Assembly: GCF_051860665.1 (NCBI RefSeq)
Contig: NZ_JBHYDM010000007.1
Span: 62,001 to 126,000 of the forward strand
Length of the DNA: 64,000 nucleotides
Reading direction: 5' to 3'
Source of the DNA: Falsiroseomonas sp051860665
GTDB lineage: Bacteria; Pseudomonadota; Alphaproteobacteria; Acetobacterales; Acetobacteraceae
Made by a program: the position numbers and the translations under genes. Shown here piece by piece: positions 51,013-59,129 of the stretch. Position 1 is the first letter of the stretch, and every line of letters begins with the position of its first letter. Under the pieces are notes generated by a model. That model was not told where the DNA came from. It made no database searches and saw nothing but the letters and a program-made list of their open reading frames with translations.

Positions 51013-52656
51013 TCAATCCACCCGGATCTCCCGCACCTGCACCTGGTTGTCCGCCCGGTGCGTCACCGCCACCCCGGCCCGATGCGCCCAGGGGATCATC
51101 ATGTGGTACATCGGGATATGCCCCAGATCGGCATTGTGCAGCGCATGCGCCTGCCGGATCAGGCCGCGCCGCGCCTCCGGGTCCTGTTCGGCATCGATGC
51201 GCGGGATCAGCGCGTCGAATTCCGCATTGGACCATCCGCCGGCATTCCAGGTCGCCGCCCCGCCCACGGCGCGGGAGGCCATGACGGCGCGGATCGTGTA
51301 GCTGGCATCGAAGGTCGGCACGCCCCAGGACAGCGCATACATCATCGGCTCCTGCCGCCGGATGCGCTGGCTGAACTGGGCATTGGGCTGGATGTTCAGC
51401 TGCGCCCGGATGCCGACGCGGGCCAGCATGCCGGCCACCGCCTGGCAGGCCTCGTCATAGGTGCCGGTCGGGCATTCGAAGGGCACGGAGAAGCCGTTCG
51501 GATAGCCGGCCTCGGCCAGCAGGGCGCGGGACTTCGCCGGGTCGTAGGGCAGGCGGCGATCCGCATCCTGCGACCAGCCATTGACGAACTGCGTCCACAT
51601 GCTGGCGGTCGGCACGCCCTGGCCGCGCAGCGTGGTGCGGCGCATCGCCTCCATGTCCAGCGCATGGGCGATGGCCTGCCGCACCCGCAGGTCCTTGAAG
51701 GGGTTGCGGCCGCGCACGTCGGATCCGGCCAGCTCCTCCACATCCTGGCGCAGGCCGAGCCAGACCGTCCGGTTCTCCTGCCCCTCCAGGATGCGCAGCC
51801 GCGGGTCGCGCTGGATGCGCGCCACATCCTGCACCGGCACCACATGCACCATGTCGACCTCGCCCGAGAGCAGGGCGGCGACGCGGGTAGCATCGGAATT
51901 CAGCGTGACATGGTGGTATTCGGTGACGTTGCCGCGGGTCTCGCCGGTGCCCCACCAGTTGGGGTTCCGCACCATGACCGTGCGCTGGTCCACCTCCCGC
52001 GTCCGGATGACATAGGGGCCGGTGCCATTGCTGTTGCGGACGGTGAAGCTTTCCTCCCGCTGCGCGAAATTCTGCGGCACGGCGGCGCGGTTCGCCTCGG
52101 ACCAGCCACGGTCCATCATCAGCACGCGGGTCAGCTTGTCCGGCACCACCGGGTCCGGCACCCGGGTGATGATATCGACGGTGAGGTCGTCCACCGCGAC
52201 GACGGAGGCCACGGTATCCACATAGATGCCGTAGTTGGAGGTCGGTGCCAGCGCCCGGGTGATGCTGAAGACCACGTCGTCGGCGTTGAAGGTCTCGCCG
52301 CCGGCGAAGCGGACATTCGGGCGCAGCTGGAAGCGCCAGCGGGTGGGCTCCACCTGGGCCCAGCTCAGGGCGAGGCCGGGCTGCACCTTCAGGTCGTCGG
52401 CCCGATGCGTCAGCGTCTCATAGACCTGGCTGACCACCAGATAGGTGAACAGCGCATTGGTCGCATGCGGGTCCAGCGTCGCGGCATCCACGCTGGTGGC
52501 CATGCGGAACAGCCGCGGCGCATTCGCCTGGGCGCCGCCTTGGCCCGTCCCTTGCGCGATGGCCGGTGCCGCCGCCAGCTGGGCCGCCAGCACGCAGCCC
52601 ACCGCCAGCCCCCAGGCGGCCCCAGCCCGCCCCAGATCCCGTTCCCGTCGCCGCAT
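51013..52656 (-). CDS. Periplasmic binding protein, peptide/nickel family (SBP_bac_5), orphan
   Basis: 547 aa. N-terminal signal with hydrophobic residues GAAWGLAVGCVLAAQLAAAPAIA-QG. Family blocks: MATSVDAATLDPHATNALFTYLVVSQVYETLTH, WRFQLRPNVRFAGGETFNADDVVFSITRAL and the C-terminal half with PMMYALSWGVPTFDASYTI. No permease or ATPase genes adjoin it; possibly served by components elsewhere. It is 251 bp upstream of the pca Bug gene on the same strand. MRRRERDLGR at 52656 is the first sensible start. Confidence 0.9.
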   Translation of the reverse strand: MRRRERDLGRAGAAWGLAVGCVLAAQLAAAPAIAQGTGQGGAQANAPRLFRMATSVDAATLDPHATNALFTYLVVSQVYETLTHRADDLKVQPGLALSWAQVEPTRWRFQLRPNVRFAGGETFNADDVVFSITRALAPTSNYGIYVDTVASVVAVDDLTVDIITRVPDPVVPDKLTRVLMMDRGWSEANRAAVPQNFAQREESFTVRNSNGTGPYVIRTREVDQRTVMVRNPNWWGTGETRGNVTEYHHVTLNSDATRVAALLSGEVDMVHVVPVQDVARIQRDPRLRILEGQENRTVWLGLRQDVEELAGSDVRGRNPFKDLRVRQAIAHALDMEAMRRTTLRGQGVPTASMWTQFVNGWSQDADRRLPYDPAKSRALLAEAGYPNGFSVPFECPTGTYDEACQAVAGMLARVGIRAQLNIQPNAQFSQRIRRQEPMMYALSWGVPTFDASYTIRAVMASRAVGGAATWNAGGWSNAEFDALIPRIDAEQDPEARRGLIRQAHALHNADLGHIPMYHMMIPWAHRAGVAVTHRADNQVQVREIRVD

Positions 52657-52827
52657 GATGCACTCCCGATTGCGCGGCCCACAGGGTGACCCGCTGGGCC
52701 CTGGTGACGCAAGCGCAACGCAGAGGTGATGAATCAACCCGGGGCACAAGCGCGATGGGGCTGTGTTAACATAAGCCAAGCCATCATCCGGCCTGAGCCA
52801 CCGCGGCCGCGGTGGTCACCCGCCGTG

Positions 52828-53661
52828 ATGGGAGTTCCAGCCTTGCAACCGCAGCAGCTGCTTTCGCTGCACAACCTGCGCCGCCTGGGCGGCGGGCGGG
52901 TGCGGCTTCTCTTCGCGCATGGCTATGGCTGCGACCAGTCCATGTGGCGCCTGGTCGCCCCCGTCTTGGCCAGGGACTTCGAGATCCTTCTCTTCGACCA
53001 CGTCGGCGCCGGCGGTGCCACCGCCCCCTACGACCCTGCCCGCCACGCCAGCCTGGCCGGCTATGCCGAGGATGTGCTGGCGATCTGCCGCGCGCTGGGG
53101 CCGGAGCCCGTGGTCTTCATCGGCCATTCCGCCAGTGCCAGCATCGGCCTCCTCGCCGCGGGCATGGCGCCGGAATGCTTCGCCCGGCTGGTGCTGGTCA
53201 GCCCCTCGCCCCGCTATATCGACGATGGCGACTATATCGGCGGCTTCTCGGCGGAGGATATCGAGGCGCTGCTCGCCCTGCTGCAGGCCGACCACAATGG
53301 CTGGGCGGCCGCCATGGCGCCCACCATCATGGGCCACCCCGACCGGCCGGACCTGGCCGCGGAGCTGGCAGGCAGCTTCTGCCGGATGGACCCGCAGCAG
53401 GCGCTCGGCTTCGCCCGGGCCACCTTCACTGCGGACAATCGCGCCGATCTCGCCCGCGTCCATACGCCCAGCCTGATCCTGCAGAGCCGGGAGGATGCGA
53501 TCGCGCCGCCCTCGGTCGGCGCTTATATGCATCGGCACCTGGCGGGCAGCGCGCTGGTCACGCTCGAGACTTCCGGCCATTGCCCGCATATGGCGGCGCC
53601 GGCCGAGACCGCCGCCGCGATCCGCCGCTATCTGGCGGACCTGCTGCCGGAGGCGGCCTGA
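52828..53661 (+). CDS. RsbQ/KAI2-like alpha/beta hydrolase
   Basis: 277 aa. Catalytic triad Ser101 (FIGHSASASIGLLA), Asp223 (QSREDAIAP) and His251 (ETSGHCPHMAAP). LLFAHGYGCDQSMWRLVAPVLARD and the TSGHCPHM ending are diagnostic of the RsbQ/D14/KAI2 group, which includes bacterial stress-signalling partners and plant karrikin/strigolactone receptors. In Bacillus, RsbQ works with RsbP, a PAS-domain phosphatase. Here the next gene, 19 bp on, also has a PAS domain. ATG at 52828 (GTG at 52825 also possible). Confidence 0.9.
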   Translation: MGVPALQPQQLLSLHNLRRLGGGRVRLLFAHGYGCDQSMWRLVAPVLARDFEILLFDHVGAGGATAPYDPARHASLAGYAEDVLAICRALGPEPVVFIGHSASASIGLLAAGMAPECFARLVLVSPSPRYIDDGDYIGGFSAEDIEALLALLQADHNGWAAAMAPTIMGHPDRPDLAAELAGSFCRMDPQQALGFARATFTADNRADLARVHTPSLILQSREDAIAPPSVGAYMHRHLAGSALVTLETSGHCPHMAAPAETAAAIRRYLADLLPEAA

Positions 53662-53679
53662 TGCGCCGGGATTCCAGCC

Positions 53680-54906
53680 TTGGGTGCTGACGCCTTGGCC
53701 GAGGCCTGGCCCGAGAGCCTGGAGGAGCTCTACGAGGATGCGCCCTGCGGCTATCTGTCCTGGTTCGTCGAGGATGGCGCCGTGGTCCGCGCCAACCGCA
53801 CCCTGGCCCGCTGGCTGGAAAGGGACGCGGCCGAGCCGGTGCAGGGCCTCCGCTTCCGCGACCTGCTGACCCCACCCGGCCGCATCATCCACGAGACGCG
53901 CCACCTGCCCCAGCTGCGCGCCGGTGGCGCGGCGGAGGCGGTGGCGCTGGAATTGGCCTGCGCCCAGGGCCGCCGCCTGCCCGTGCTGGTCAATTCCACG
54001 GTGCTGCGGGATGCGACGGGCGCGCCGCGGCTGGTCCGCACCACCCTGTTCGATGCGACCGTCTATCGCCGCTACGAACAGGGCCTGGTCGAGGCCCGCC
54101 AGCGCGCCGAACTGGCGGAGGCGGAGGCGCGGCGGGCCCAGGCGGCAGCGGAGGCGGCGGACCGGGCCAAGACGCGCTTCCTCTCGGCCATGAACCACGA
54201 ATTCCGTACCCCGATCGGCATCGTCTCCGGCTTCGCCGGCCTGCTGCTGCAGGAGGCGGCGGCAGGGCGCGACATCGGCCTCCGGATGGACTGGCTGCGC
54301 GACATCGATTCGGCCGCCCACCACCTGCTGGCGCTGCTGGAGGATGCGACCCTTTTCGCCCGGCTGGATGGCCGCCGGCCGGCGCTGCAGCCGGTGGCGC
54401 CGCAGCGCATCGCAGGCGCCGGCCTGCAGATCGCCCAGCCGGCGCTGGACAAGGCCGGCGTCACCGCGCGCCTGGCGCCGGCCAGGGGCCTGCCGCCGAT
54501 GCAGGCCGATGCCGGGCTGGCGGCGGAGGCGGTGGCCTGCGCCCTGCGGGAGATGGCGCGGCTGGCCCCCGCGGGCGCTGCCATCACGTTGGTTTGCGAG
54601 CTGCGGGCGGGCATGGGCTGCCTCAGCCTGGCCTGCCCGAGCCTGCACCTGACCCCCGCCGCGCTGGAAAACCTGCGCGCGCCGCTCGACCCCGCCGCGG
54701 TGCTGTCGCGGGGGCTGGAAGGGGCGGGGCTGGGCATCGCGGTGGCCCAGCGCATCGCCGAATTGCATGCGGGGCGGCTGGATATCGACCAGGCGGGGCT
54801 TCCCGAGGAGCGGCCGGAAGCGGGGGCGGCGGACACCGCCCTTGTCGCCGCGGGGCTGCGCATCGCGCTCTGCCTGCCCCTCGCGGCGGCTTCAGCCGGG
54901 GCTTGA
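53680..54906 (+). CDS. PAS-domain histidine kinase-like protein with degenerate ATP-binding domain
   Basis: 408 aa from TTG 53680. Residues about 15-130 form a PAS domain (LEELYEDAPCGYLSWFVEDGAVVRANRTLARWL); a short coiled coil follows (135-165), then a HisKA dimerisation domain with phospho-acceptor His173 in AMNHEFRTPIGIVSGFAGLL. The HATPase region lacks the N-box Asn (ALREMARLAP where NAxK is expected) and the G1 DxGxG motif, although a G2-like GAGLGIAVAQRIAELHAGRL remains. ATP binding is therefore doubtful. It is in the same frame as the RsbQ-like gene and separated by one TGA; no ATG or GTG start is available. Confidence 0.8.
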   Translation: MGADALAEAWPESLEELYEDAPCGYLSWFVEDGAVVRANRTLARWLERDAAEPVQGLRFRDLLTPPGRIIHETRHLPQLRAGGAAEAVALELACAQGRRLPVLVNSTVLRDATGAPRLVRTTLFDATVYRRYEQGLVEARQRAELAEAEARRAQAAAEAADRAKTRFLSAMNHEFRTPIGIVSGFAGLLLQEAAAGRDIGLRMDWLRDIDSAAHHLLALLEDATLFARLDGRRPALQPVAPQRIAGAGLQIAQPALDKAGVTARLAPARGLPPMQADAGLAAEAVACALREMARLAPAGAAITLVCELRAGMGCLSLACPSLHLTPAALENLRAPLDPAAVLSRGLEGAGLGIAVAQRIAELHAGRLDIDQAGLPEERPEAGAADTALVAAGLRIALCLPLAAASAGA

Positions 54907-54940
54907 CCGTCGGGCCTTCGCAATCCGGCCCGGGCATCCC

Positions 54941-54946
54941 TATATT
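54941..54946 (+). promoter_or_regulatory. Possible -10 element of the Tim44-domain gene
   Basis: TATATT stands out in this GC-rich DNA, 39 bp before the ATG at 54985. A weak TTCGCA lies 18 bp upstream as a possible -35. Confidence 0.4.
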
Positions 54947-54984
54947 ACATCCAGGAAACCCAGATCGGAGTCACGGACCCCCTC

Positions 54985-55965
54985 ATGCGCCGCAAAGCAT
55001 CCTTCATGGCCGCCATCGCCGTCGTGGCCCTGGCGCTGGCCCCCGCCCTGGCGGAAGCGCGCCGCGGCGGGGGATTCTCCTCCGGCAGCCGGGGCACCCG
55101 CACCTACCAGGCGCCCCCGCCCACCACCACCGCCCCGGGTGGCGCGACGCAGATGCAGCGCACCCAGACGGCGCCCCCCGCCGCCACGGCCGGTGCCGCC
55201 ACCGCCGGCACGGCCGCGGCCGGTGCCGCTGCTGCACGCACCGGCATGCGCGGCGGGCTGATGGGCGGCCTGCTCGGCGCCGGCCTGTTCGGCATGATCC
55301 TGGGCGCCGGCCTCTTCGGCGGCATCGGCGGCTTCGCCTCGATCCTCGGCCTGCTGCTGCAGGTGGCGCTGATCGGCGGCGTGATCTGGCTGGTCATGCG
55401 CATGATCCGCGGCCGGCGCGAGGCGACGGCCGGCGGCCCGCCGAACGCCTATGCCCGCGACATGCAGTCGGGCGGCAATCCGCGCCCGATGATGGGCGGC
55501 GCCATGGGCGCGCCCCGTGGCCCGATGGCAGCGGCCGCCGCGCCGGAGGTGGCCACCGCGCCGCTGCAGATCGCCGAGGCCGACTACCAGGAGTTCGAGC
55601 GCAACCTGCATGCCGTGAACGAGGCCTGGACCCGGCAGGACCTTGAGGCGCTGCGCCGCCTCTCGACCCCGGAGATGACCAACTACTTCGCCAACGACCT
55701 GAAGGACCTGCGCGCCCGGGGCTGGACCAATGCGACCAGCGGCACCCGTCTTCTGGCCGGCGACCTCTCCGAGGCCTGGCAGGAGAATGGCCAGCACTTC
55801 GCCACGGTCGCGATGCGCTATTCCATCGTGGACGTGACCACCGATGCCACCGGCAAGGTGGTGGAGGGTCATCCCTCGGAGCCGCAGGTGGTGACGGAGC
55901 TGCTGACCTATACCCGCTTCCCGGGCGAGGCCTGGCGCCTCTCGGCCATCCAGCAGACCGGCTGA
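54985..55965 (+). CDS. Tim44-like domain membrane protein
   Basis: 326 aa. Signal/anchor (SFMAAIAVVALALAPALAEA), a Gly/Ser/Thr/Pro-rich linker and a Gly-rich hydrophobic region (about 85-140: GGLMGGLLGAGLFGMILGAGLFGG ... LLLQVALIGGVIWLVMRMI). The C-terminal Tim44 domain spans about 195-326 (DYQEFERNLHAVNEAWTRQDLEALRRLSTPEMTNYFANDL). Tim44 domains fold like NTF2 and often bind membranes; the bacterial role is unclear. Followed by a strong hairpin terminator. Confidence 0.9.
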   Translation: MRRKASFMAAIAVVALALAPALAEARRGGGFSSGSRGTRTYQAPPPTTTAPGGATQMQRTQTAPPAATAGAATAGTAAAGAAAARTGMRGGLMGGLLGAGLFGMILGAGLFGGIGGFASILGLLLQVALIGGVIWLVMRMIRGRREATAGGPPNAYARDMQSGGNPRPMMGGAMGAPRGPMAAAAAPEVATAPLQIAEADYQEFERNLHAVNEAWTRQDLEALRRLSTPEMTNYFANDLKDLRARGWTNATSGTRLLAGDLSEAWQENGQHFATVAMRYSIVDVTTDATGKVVEGHPSEPQVVTELLTYTRFPGEAWRLSAIQQTG

Positions 55966-55972
55966 CGGCGCG

Positions 55973-56002
55973 GGGCGAAGGGGGCGAAACCCCCCTTCGC
56001 CC
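55973..56002 (+). terminator. Rho-independent-type hairpin after the Tim44-domain gene
   Basis: A perfect 12-bp stem, GGGCGAAGGGGG (55973-55984) with CCCCCTTCGCCC (55991-56002), and a 6-nt loop CGAAAC. Only TT follows, so the U-tract is weak, but the stem is very stable. Confidence 0.7.
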
Positions 56003-56130
56003 TTGCTTCCGGCCCTTGCATCGGCTAGGCGTCCCCGCTGCGTCGGCACCCCTGGAGGCCGGCGCATTTTCTTTGCGCCCGGCCCGGCGGAAGCAGGGTC
56101 CAGGCGCATTCCATTTGAAGGAGCCTGGCA

Positions 56131-56826
56131 ATGGTCCAGACAGTGCGGATCGAAGCCGTGGCGCGCGCAGATGCAGGTAAGGGGGCAGCGCGCGCGACCC
56201 GGCGGGAGGGGCTGGTCCCCGGTGTGGTGTATGGTGCGAAGCAGGCGGCGACGCTGGTGGCCTTCGACCCGCGCGACATCATGAAGGAACTCACCAAGGG
56301 CGGCTGGCAGTCGCACCTTTACGAGGTCGTCGTGAAGGACGGCCCGACCGAGCGCACCATCATGCGCGAGGTGCAGTTCCACCCGGTGACGGATCGCCCC
56401 ATCCACATCGATTTCCAGCGCGTGGCCCCCGGTGCGCGTATCCGCGTCCGCGTGCCGGTGGTGTTCCTGCATGAGGACACCTCCGTCGGCATCAAGGCCG
56501 GCGGCGTGCTGAACGTGGTCCGCCGCGAGGTCGAGGTGCTGGCCGAGACCGACAAGGTGCCGGACCACTTCGAGATCGACCTGGCCGAGGCGAAGATCGG
56601 CGACAGCCTGCGCTGGTCCTCCATCAAGGACCATTTCGGCGCGCGTCCGGGCATCGTCGGCCGCGACTTCATGATCGCCTCCATCGCCGCGCCGACGGTG
56701 GATGAGGACCTGGCCCCCGTCGCCGTGGCGGCGCCGGAACCCGCCAAGGGCAAGGGCAAGGCCCCGGCCAAGGGCGCCGCCAAGCCGGCCGCCGCGGCCC
56801 CCGCCGCGCCCGCCAAGAAGAAGTAA
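56131..56826 (+). CDS. rplY: Ribosomal protein L25 (Ctc/TL5 type)
   Basis: 231 aa. Long L25 form: the N-terminal 5S-rRNA-binding domain (IEAVARADAGKGAARATRREGLVPGVVYG) plus a C-terminal beta domain (IHIDFQRVAPGARIRVRVPVVF ... SIKDHFGARPGI), ending in a Lys/Ala/Pro-rich tail. Start MVQTVRIEAV at 56131 has GGAG upstream. It is followed by pth, the usual alphaproteobacterial gene order rplY-pth-ychF. Confidence 0.96.
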   Translation: MVQTVRIEAVARADAGKGAARATRREGLVPGVVYGAKQAATLVAFDPRDIMKELTKGGWQSHLYEVVVKDGPTERTIMREVQFHPVTDRPIHIDFQRVAPGARIRVRVPVVFLHEDTSVGIKAGGVLNVVRREVEVLAETDKVPDHFEIDLAEAKIGDSLRWSSIKDHFGARPGIVGRDFMIASIAAPTVDEDLAPVAVAAPEPAKGKGKAPAKGAAKPAAAAPAAPAKKK

Positions 56827-56840
56827 TTTTCTTCCATAAG

Positions 56841-56866
56841 CCCTCTCCCCTCGATGGGGGAGAGGG
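56841..56866. terminator. Hairpin (REP-like) downstream of rplY
   Basis: CCCTCTCCCC (56841-56850) pairs perfectly with GGGGAGAGGG (56857-56866) across a 6-nt loop TCGATG, and GTTGGGTGAGGGGG follows. The same AAGCCCTC...GGGTTGGGTG design recurs twice between 60238 and 60375, so it is both a repeat and a probable terminator or attenuator before pth. Confidence 0.7.
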
Positions 56867-56961
56867 TTGGGTGAGGGGGCCTGCAAGGCCAGGCCTGGCT
56901 TCAGGCAGAAGCAGACCCCCCTTCGCCACACCGACTTGTTCGAAAAAAGGGGTCCGTTGCG

Positions 56962-57537
56962 GTGGCGCTGCTCTGGGTCGGCCTCGGCAATCCGGGGCAG
57001 GAACATGCGCGGCAGCGCCACAACATCGGCTTCATGGCGCTGGACGCCATCGCCCGCCGCCACGGTTTTTCGAGCTGGCGCAAGCGCTTCAAGGGCCAGG
57101 TGGCGGAGGGCGTGCTCGGGGGCCAGAAGATCATGGCCCTCAAGCCCGAGACCTATATGAATGCCAGTGGCGACGCGGTGCAGCAGGCGGCCGCCTTCCT
57201 GAAGCTCGGCACGCCCGATATCTGGGCCTTCCATGACGAGCTGGACCTGGCGCCCGGCAAGCTGAAGGTGAAGAAGGGCGGCGGCACCGCCGGCCATAAT
57301 GGGCTGCGCGACATGCAGCGCGCCTTCGGCAATGCGGATTTCTGGCGCGTGCGCCTCGGCATCGGCCATCCCGGCCACAAGGACCGCGTCACCGGCCATG
57401 TGCTCGGCAATTTCGCCAAGGTCGAGACCTGGGTGGAGCCGCTGCTGGACGCCGTGGCGGATGCCGCGCACCTGCTGGCGGAGGGCCAGCACGAGGCCTT
57501 CATGACCCGCGTGGCGCTGCTGACGCAGGAGAAATGA
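56962..57537 (+). CDS. pth: Peptidyl-tRNA hydrolase
   Basis: 191 aa. VGLGNPGQEHARQRHNIGFMALD carries the conserved Asn and catalytic His region; KPETYMNASGDAVQQAA and VFHDELDL-type FHDELDLAPGKLKVKKGGGTAGHNGLRD follow. It recycles peptidyl-tRNAs released prematurely from ribosomes. GTG start at 56962; AAGGGG lies upstream. Followed after 4 bp by a small unknown gene. Confidence 0.97.
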   Translation: MALLWVGLGNPGQEHARQRHNIGFMALDAIARRHGFSSWRKRFKGQVAEGVLGGQKIMALKPETYMNASGDAVQQAAAFLKLGTPDIWAFHDELDLAPGKLKVKKGGGTAGHNGLRDMQRAFGNADFWRVRLGIGHPGHKDRVTGHVLGNFAKVETWVEPLLDAVADAAHLLAEGQHEAFMTRVALLTQEK

Positions 57538-57541
57538 CCCG

Positions 57542-58021
57542 ATGAGCGGATTGGACGACGACAGCGTCTTCGACGGCGGCTTCGGCGGCCCCGGCCCCGA
57601 GGATTTTGCCAATGGCGCCGCGGCGCTGGCCGCCGGGCTGATCCGGGAGGCGCAGGGGCTGGCGCAGGCCGCCGCCGCCCTGCGCGCCACCGCCGCGCCA
57701 AACCCCCCGGGCGTGCCGGGCGGGGAGCCGGTCTCCGACATCCGCCGCCAGCGCATGGTGCTGCACACGGCCGGCGAGGCCGCGCTGCGTGCCGCCCTGG
57801 CGCTGGATGCCGCGGCGTTGCTGGCCGAATCCCGCGCGCCGGCCGAACAGGCGGCGCGCATCGCGGAGGCGGCGAAGAAGGTGGGCCTGCCGCCCGCCAC
57901 CCTCGCCCCCTTCCTGCGCAGTGCCGCGCTGGATTTCCGCACCGACGACGCGGCCGCCCGCATCGCCGCCTCCACGCTCGCCACCGATCTCTGCGCGTTG
58001 CTCGACGCCGCTTCCAGCTGA
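57542..58021 (+). CDS. Small alanine-rich hypothetical protein between pth and ychF
   Basis: 159 aa, unrecognised. Acidic Gly-rich start (MSGLDDDSVFDGGFGGPGPE) followed by mostly helical Ala-rich sequence. No signal peptide or membrane segment. Its tight placement (4 bp after pth, 13 bp before ychF) and clean start indicate a real gene in the operon. Confidence 0.65.
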   Translation: MSGLDDDSVFDGGFGGPGPEDFANGAAALAAGLIREAQGLAQAAAALRATAAPNPPGVPGGEPVSDIRRQRMVLHTAGEAALRAALALDAAALLAESRAPAEQAARIAEAAKKVGLPPATLAPFLRSAALDFRTDDAAARIAASTLATDLCALLDAASS

Positions 58022-58034
58022 ACGGATCGCTCCC

Positions 58035-59129
58035 ATGGGTTTCAACTGCGGCATCGTCGGCCTGCCCAATGTCGGCAAGTCCACGCTTTTCAACGCGCTG
58101 ACGGCCACCGCCAGCGCCCAGGCGGCCAACTACCCCTTCTGCACGATCGAGCCGAACGTGGGTCGGGTCGCGGTGCCGGACCCGCGCCTGGCCGTACTGG
58201 CGAAGGTGGGAAAATCGCAAAAAATCGTGCCGACCAGCCTGGAATTCGTCGATATCGCCGGCCTGGTGCGCGGCGCCTCCAAGGGCGAGGGGCTGGGCAA
58301 CCAGTTCCTGGCGAATATCCGGGAGGTGGATGCCATCGTCCATGTGCTGCGCTGCTTCGAGGATGACGACGTCACCCATGTGGAGGGCAATGTCGACCCG
58401 GTGCGGGATGCCGAGACGGTGGAGACGGAGCTGATGCTCGCCGACCTCGACAGCCTGGAGAAGCGCAGCCTCGGCCTGACCAAGCGCGCCCGTGGCGGCG
58501 ACAAGGAGGCGACGGCGCAGCTTTCGCTGATCGAGCCGATCATGGCGGCGCTGGCCAATGGCAAGCCCGCCCGCACCGCCATCCCGAAGGGGGAGGAGGA
58601 GGCGGTGCGCCGGCTGCAGCTGATGACCAGCAAGCCCGTGCTCTACGTCTGCAACGTCGAGGAATCCTCCGCCGCCACCGGCAATGCGCACAGCGAAAAA
58701 GTCTTCGCGATGGCGAAGGCGCAGGGCGCCAAGGCGGTGATCGTCTCCGCCGCCATCGAGGCCGAGATCAGCCAGATGCCGGAAGCCGATCGCACCGACT
58801 TCCTCGACTCCCTGGGCCTGGCCGATAGCGGGCTCGATCGCATCATCCGCGCGGGCTACGAGCTGCTGGGCCTGATCACCTATTTCACCGTGGGGCCGAA
58901 GGAAACCCGGGCCTGGACCATCACCCGCGGCACCAAGGCACCCGGCGCGGCAGGCGTCATCCATGGCGATTTCGAGCGTGGCTTCATCGCCTGCGAGACC
59001 ACCGCCTATGACGACTATACCAGCCTCGGCGGCGAGCAGGGCGCCAAGGAAGCCGGCAAGATGCGCATCGAGGGCAAGGAATACGTGGTGAAGGACGGCG
59101 ACGTCCTGTTGTTCCGGTTCAACGTGTGA
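58035..59129 (+). CDS. ychF: Obg-like ATPase YchF
   Basis: 364 aa. P-loop GIVGLPNVGKSTLFNAL, G3 DIAGLVRGASKGEGLGNQFL, and the NVEE motif (YVCNVEES) that replaces NKxD and gives YchF/OLA1 proteins ATP specificity. C-terminal TGS domain with YFTVGPKETRAWTI and AGVIHGDFERGFI. Ribosome-associated regulator of translation and redox stress. ATG at 58035; its last codon overlaps the next gene (GTGA). Confidence 0.97.
   Translation: MGFNCGIVGLPNVGKSTLFNALTATASAQAANYPFCTIEPNVGRVAVPDPRLAVLAKVGKSQKIVPTSLEFVDIAGLVRGASKGEGLGNQFLANIREVDAIVHVLRCFEDDDVTHVEGNVDPVRDAETVETELMLADLDSLEKRSLGLTKRARGGDKEATAQLSLIEPIMAALANGKPARTAIPKGEEEAVRRLQLMTSKPVLYVCNVEESSAATGNAHSEKVFAMAKAQGAKAVIVSAAIEAEISQMPEADRTDFLDSLGLADSGLDRIIRAGYELLGLITYFTVGPKETRAWTITRGTKAPGAAGVIHGDFERGFIACETTAYDDYTSLGGEQGAKEAGKMRIEGKEYVVKDGDVLLFRFNV

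Noticed and set aside
48764..51301. 845-codon plus-strand open frame
   Set aside because: Antisense shadow of the MBL, Bug and SBP genes with no recognisable domain.
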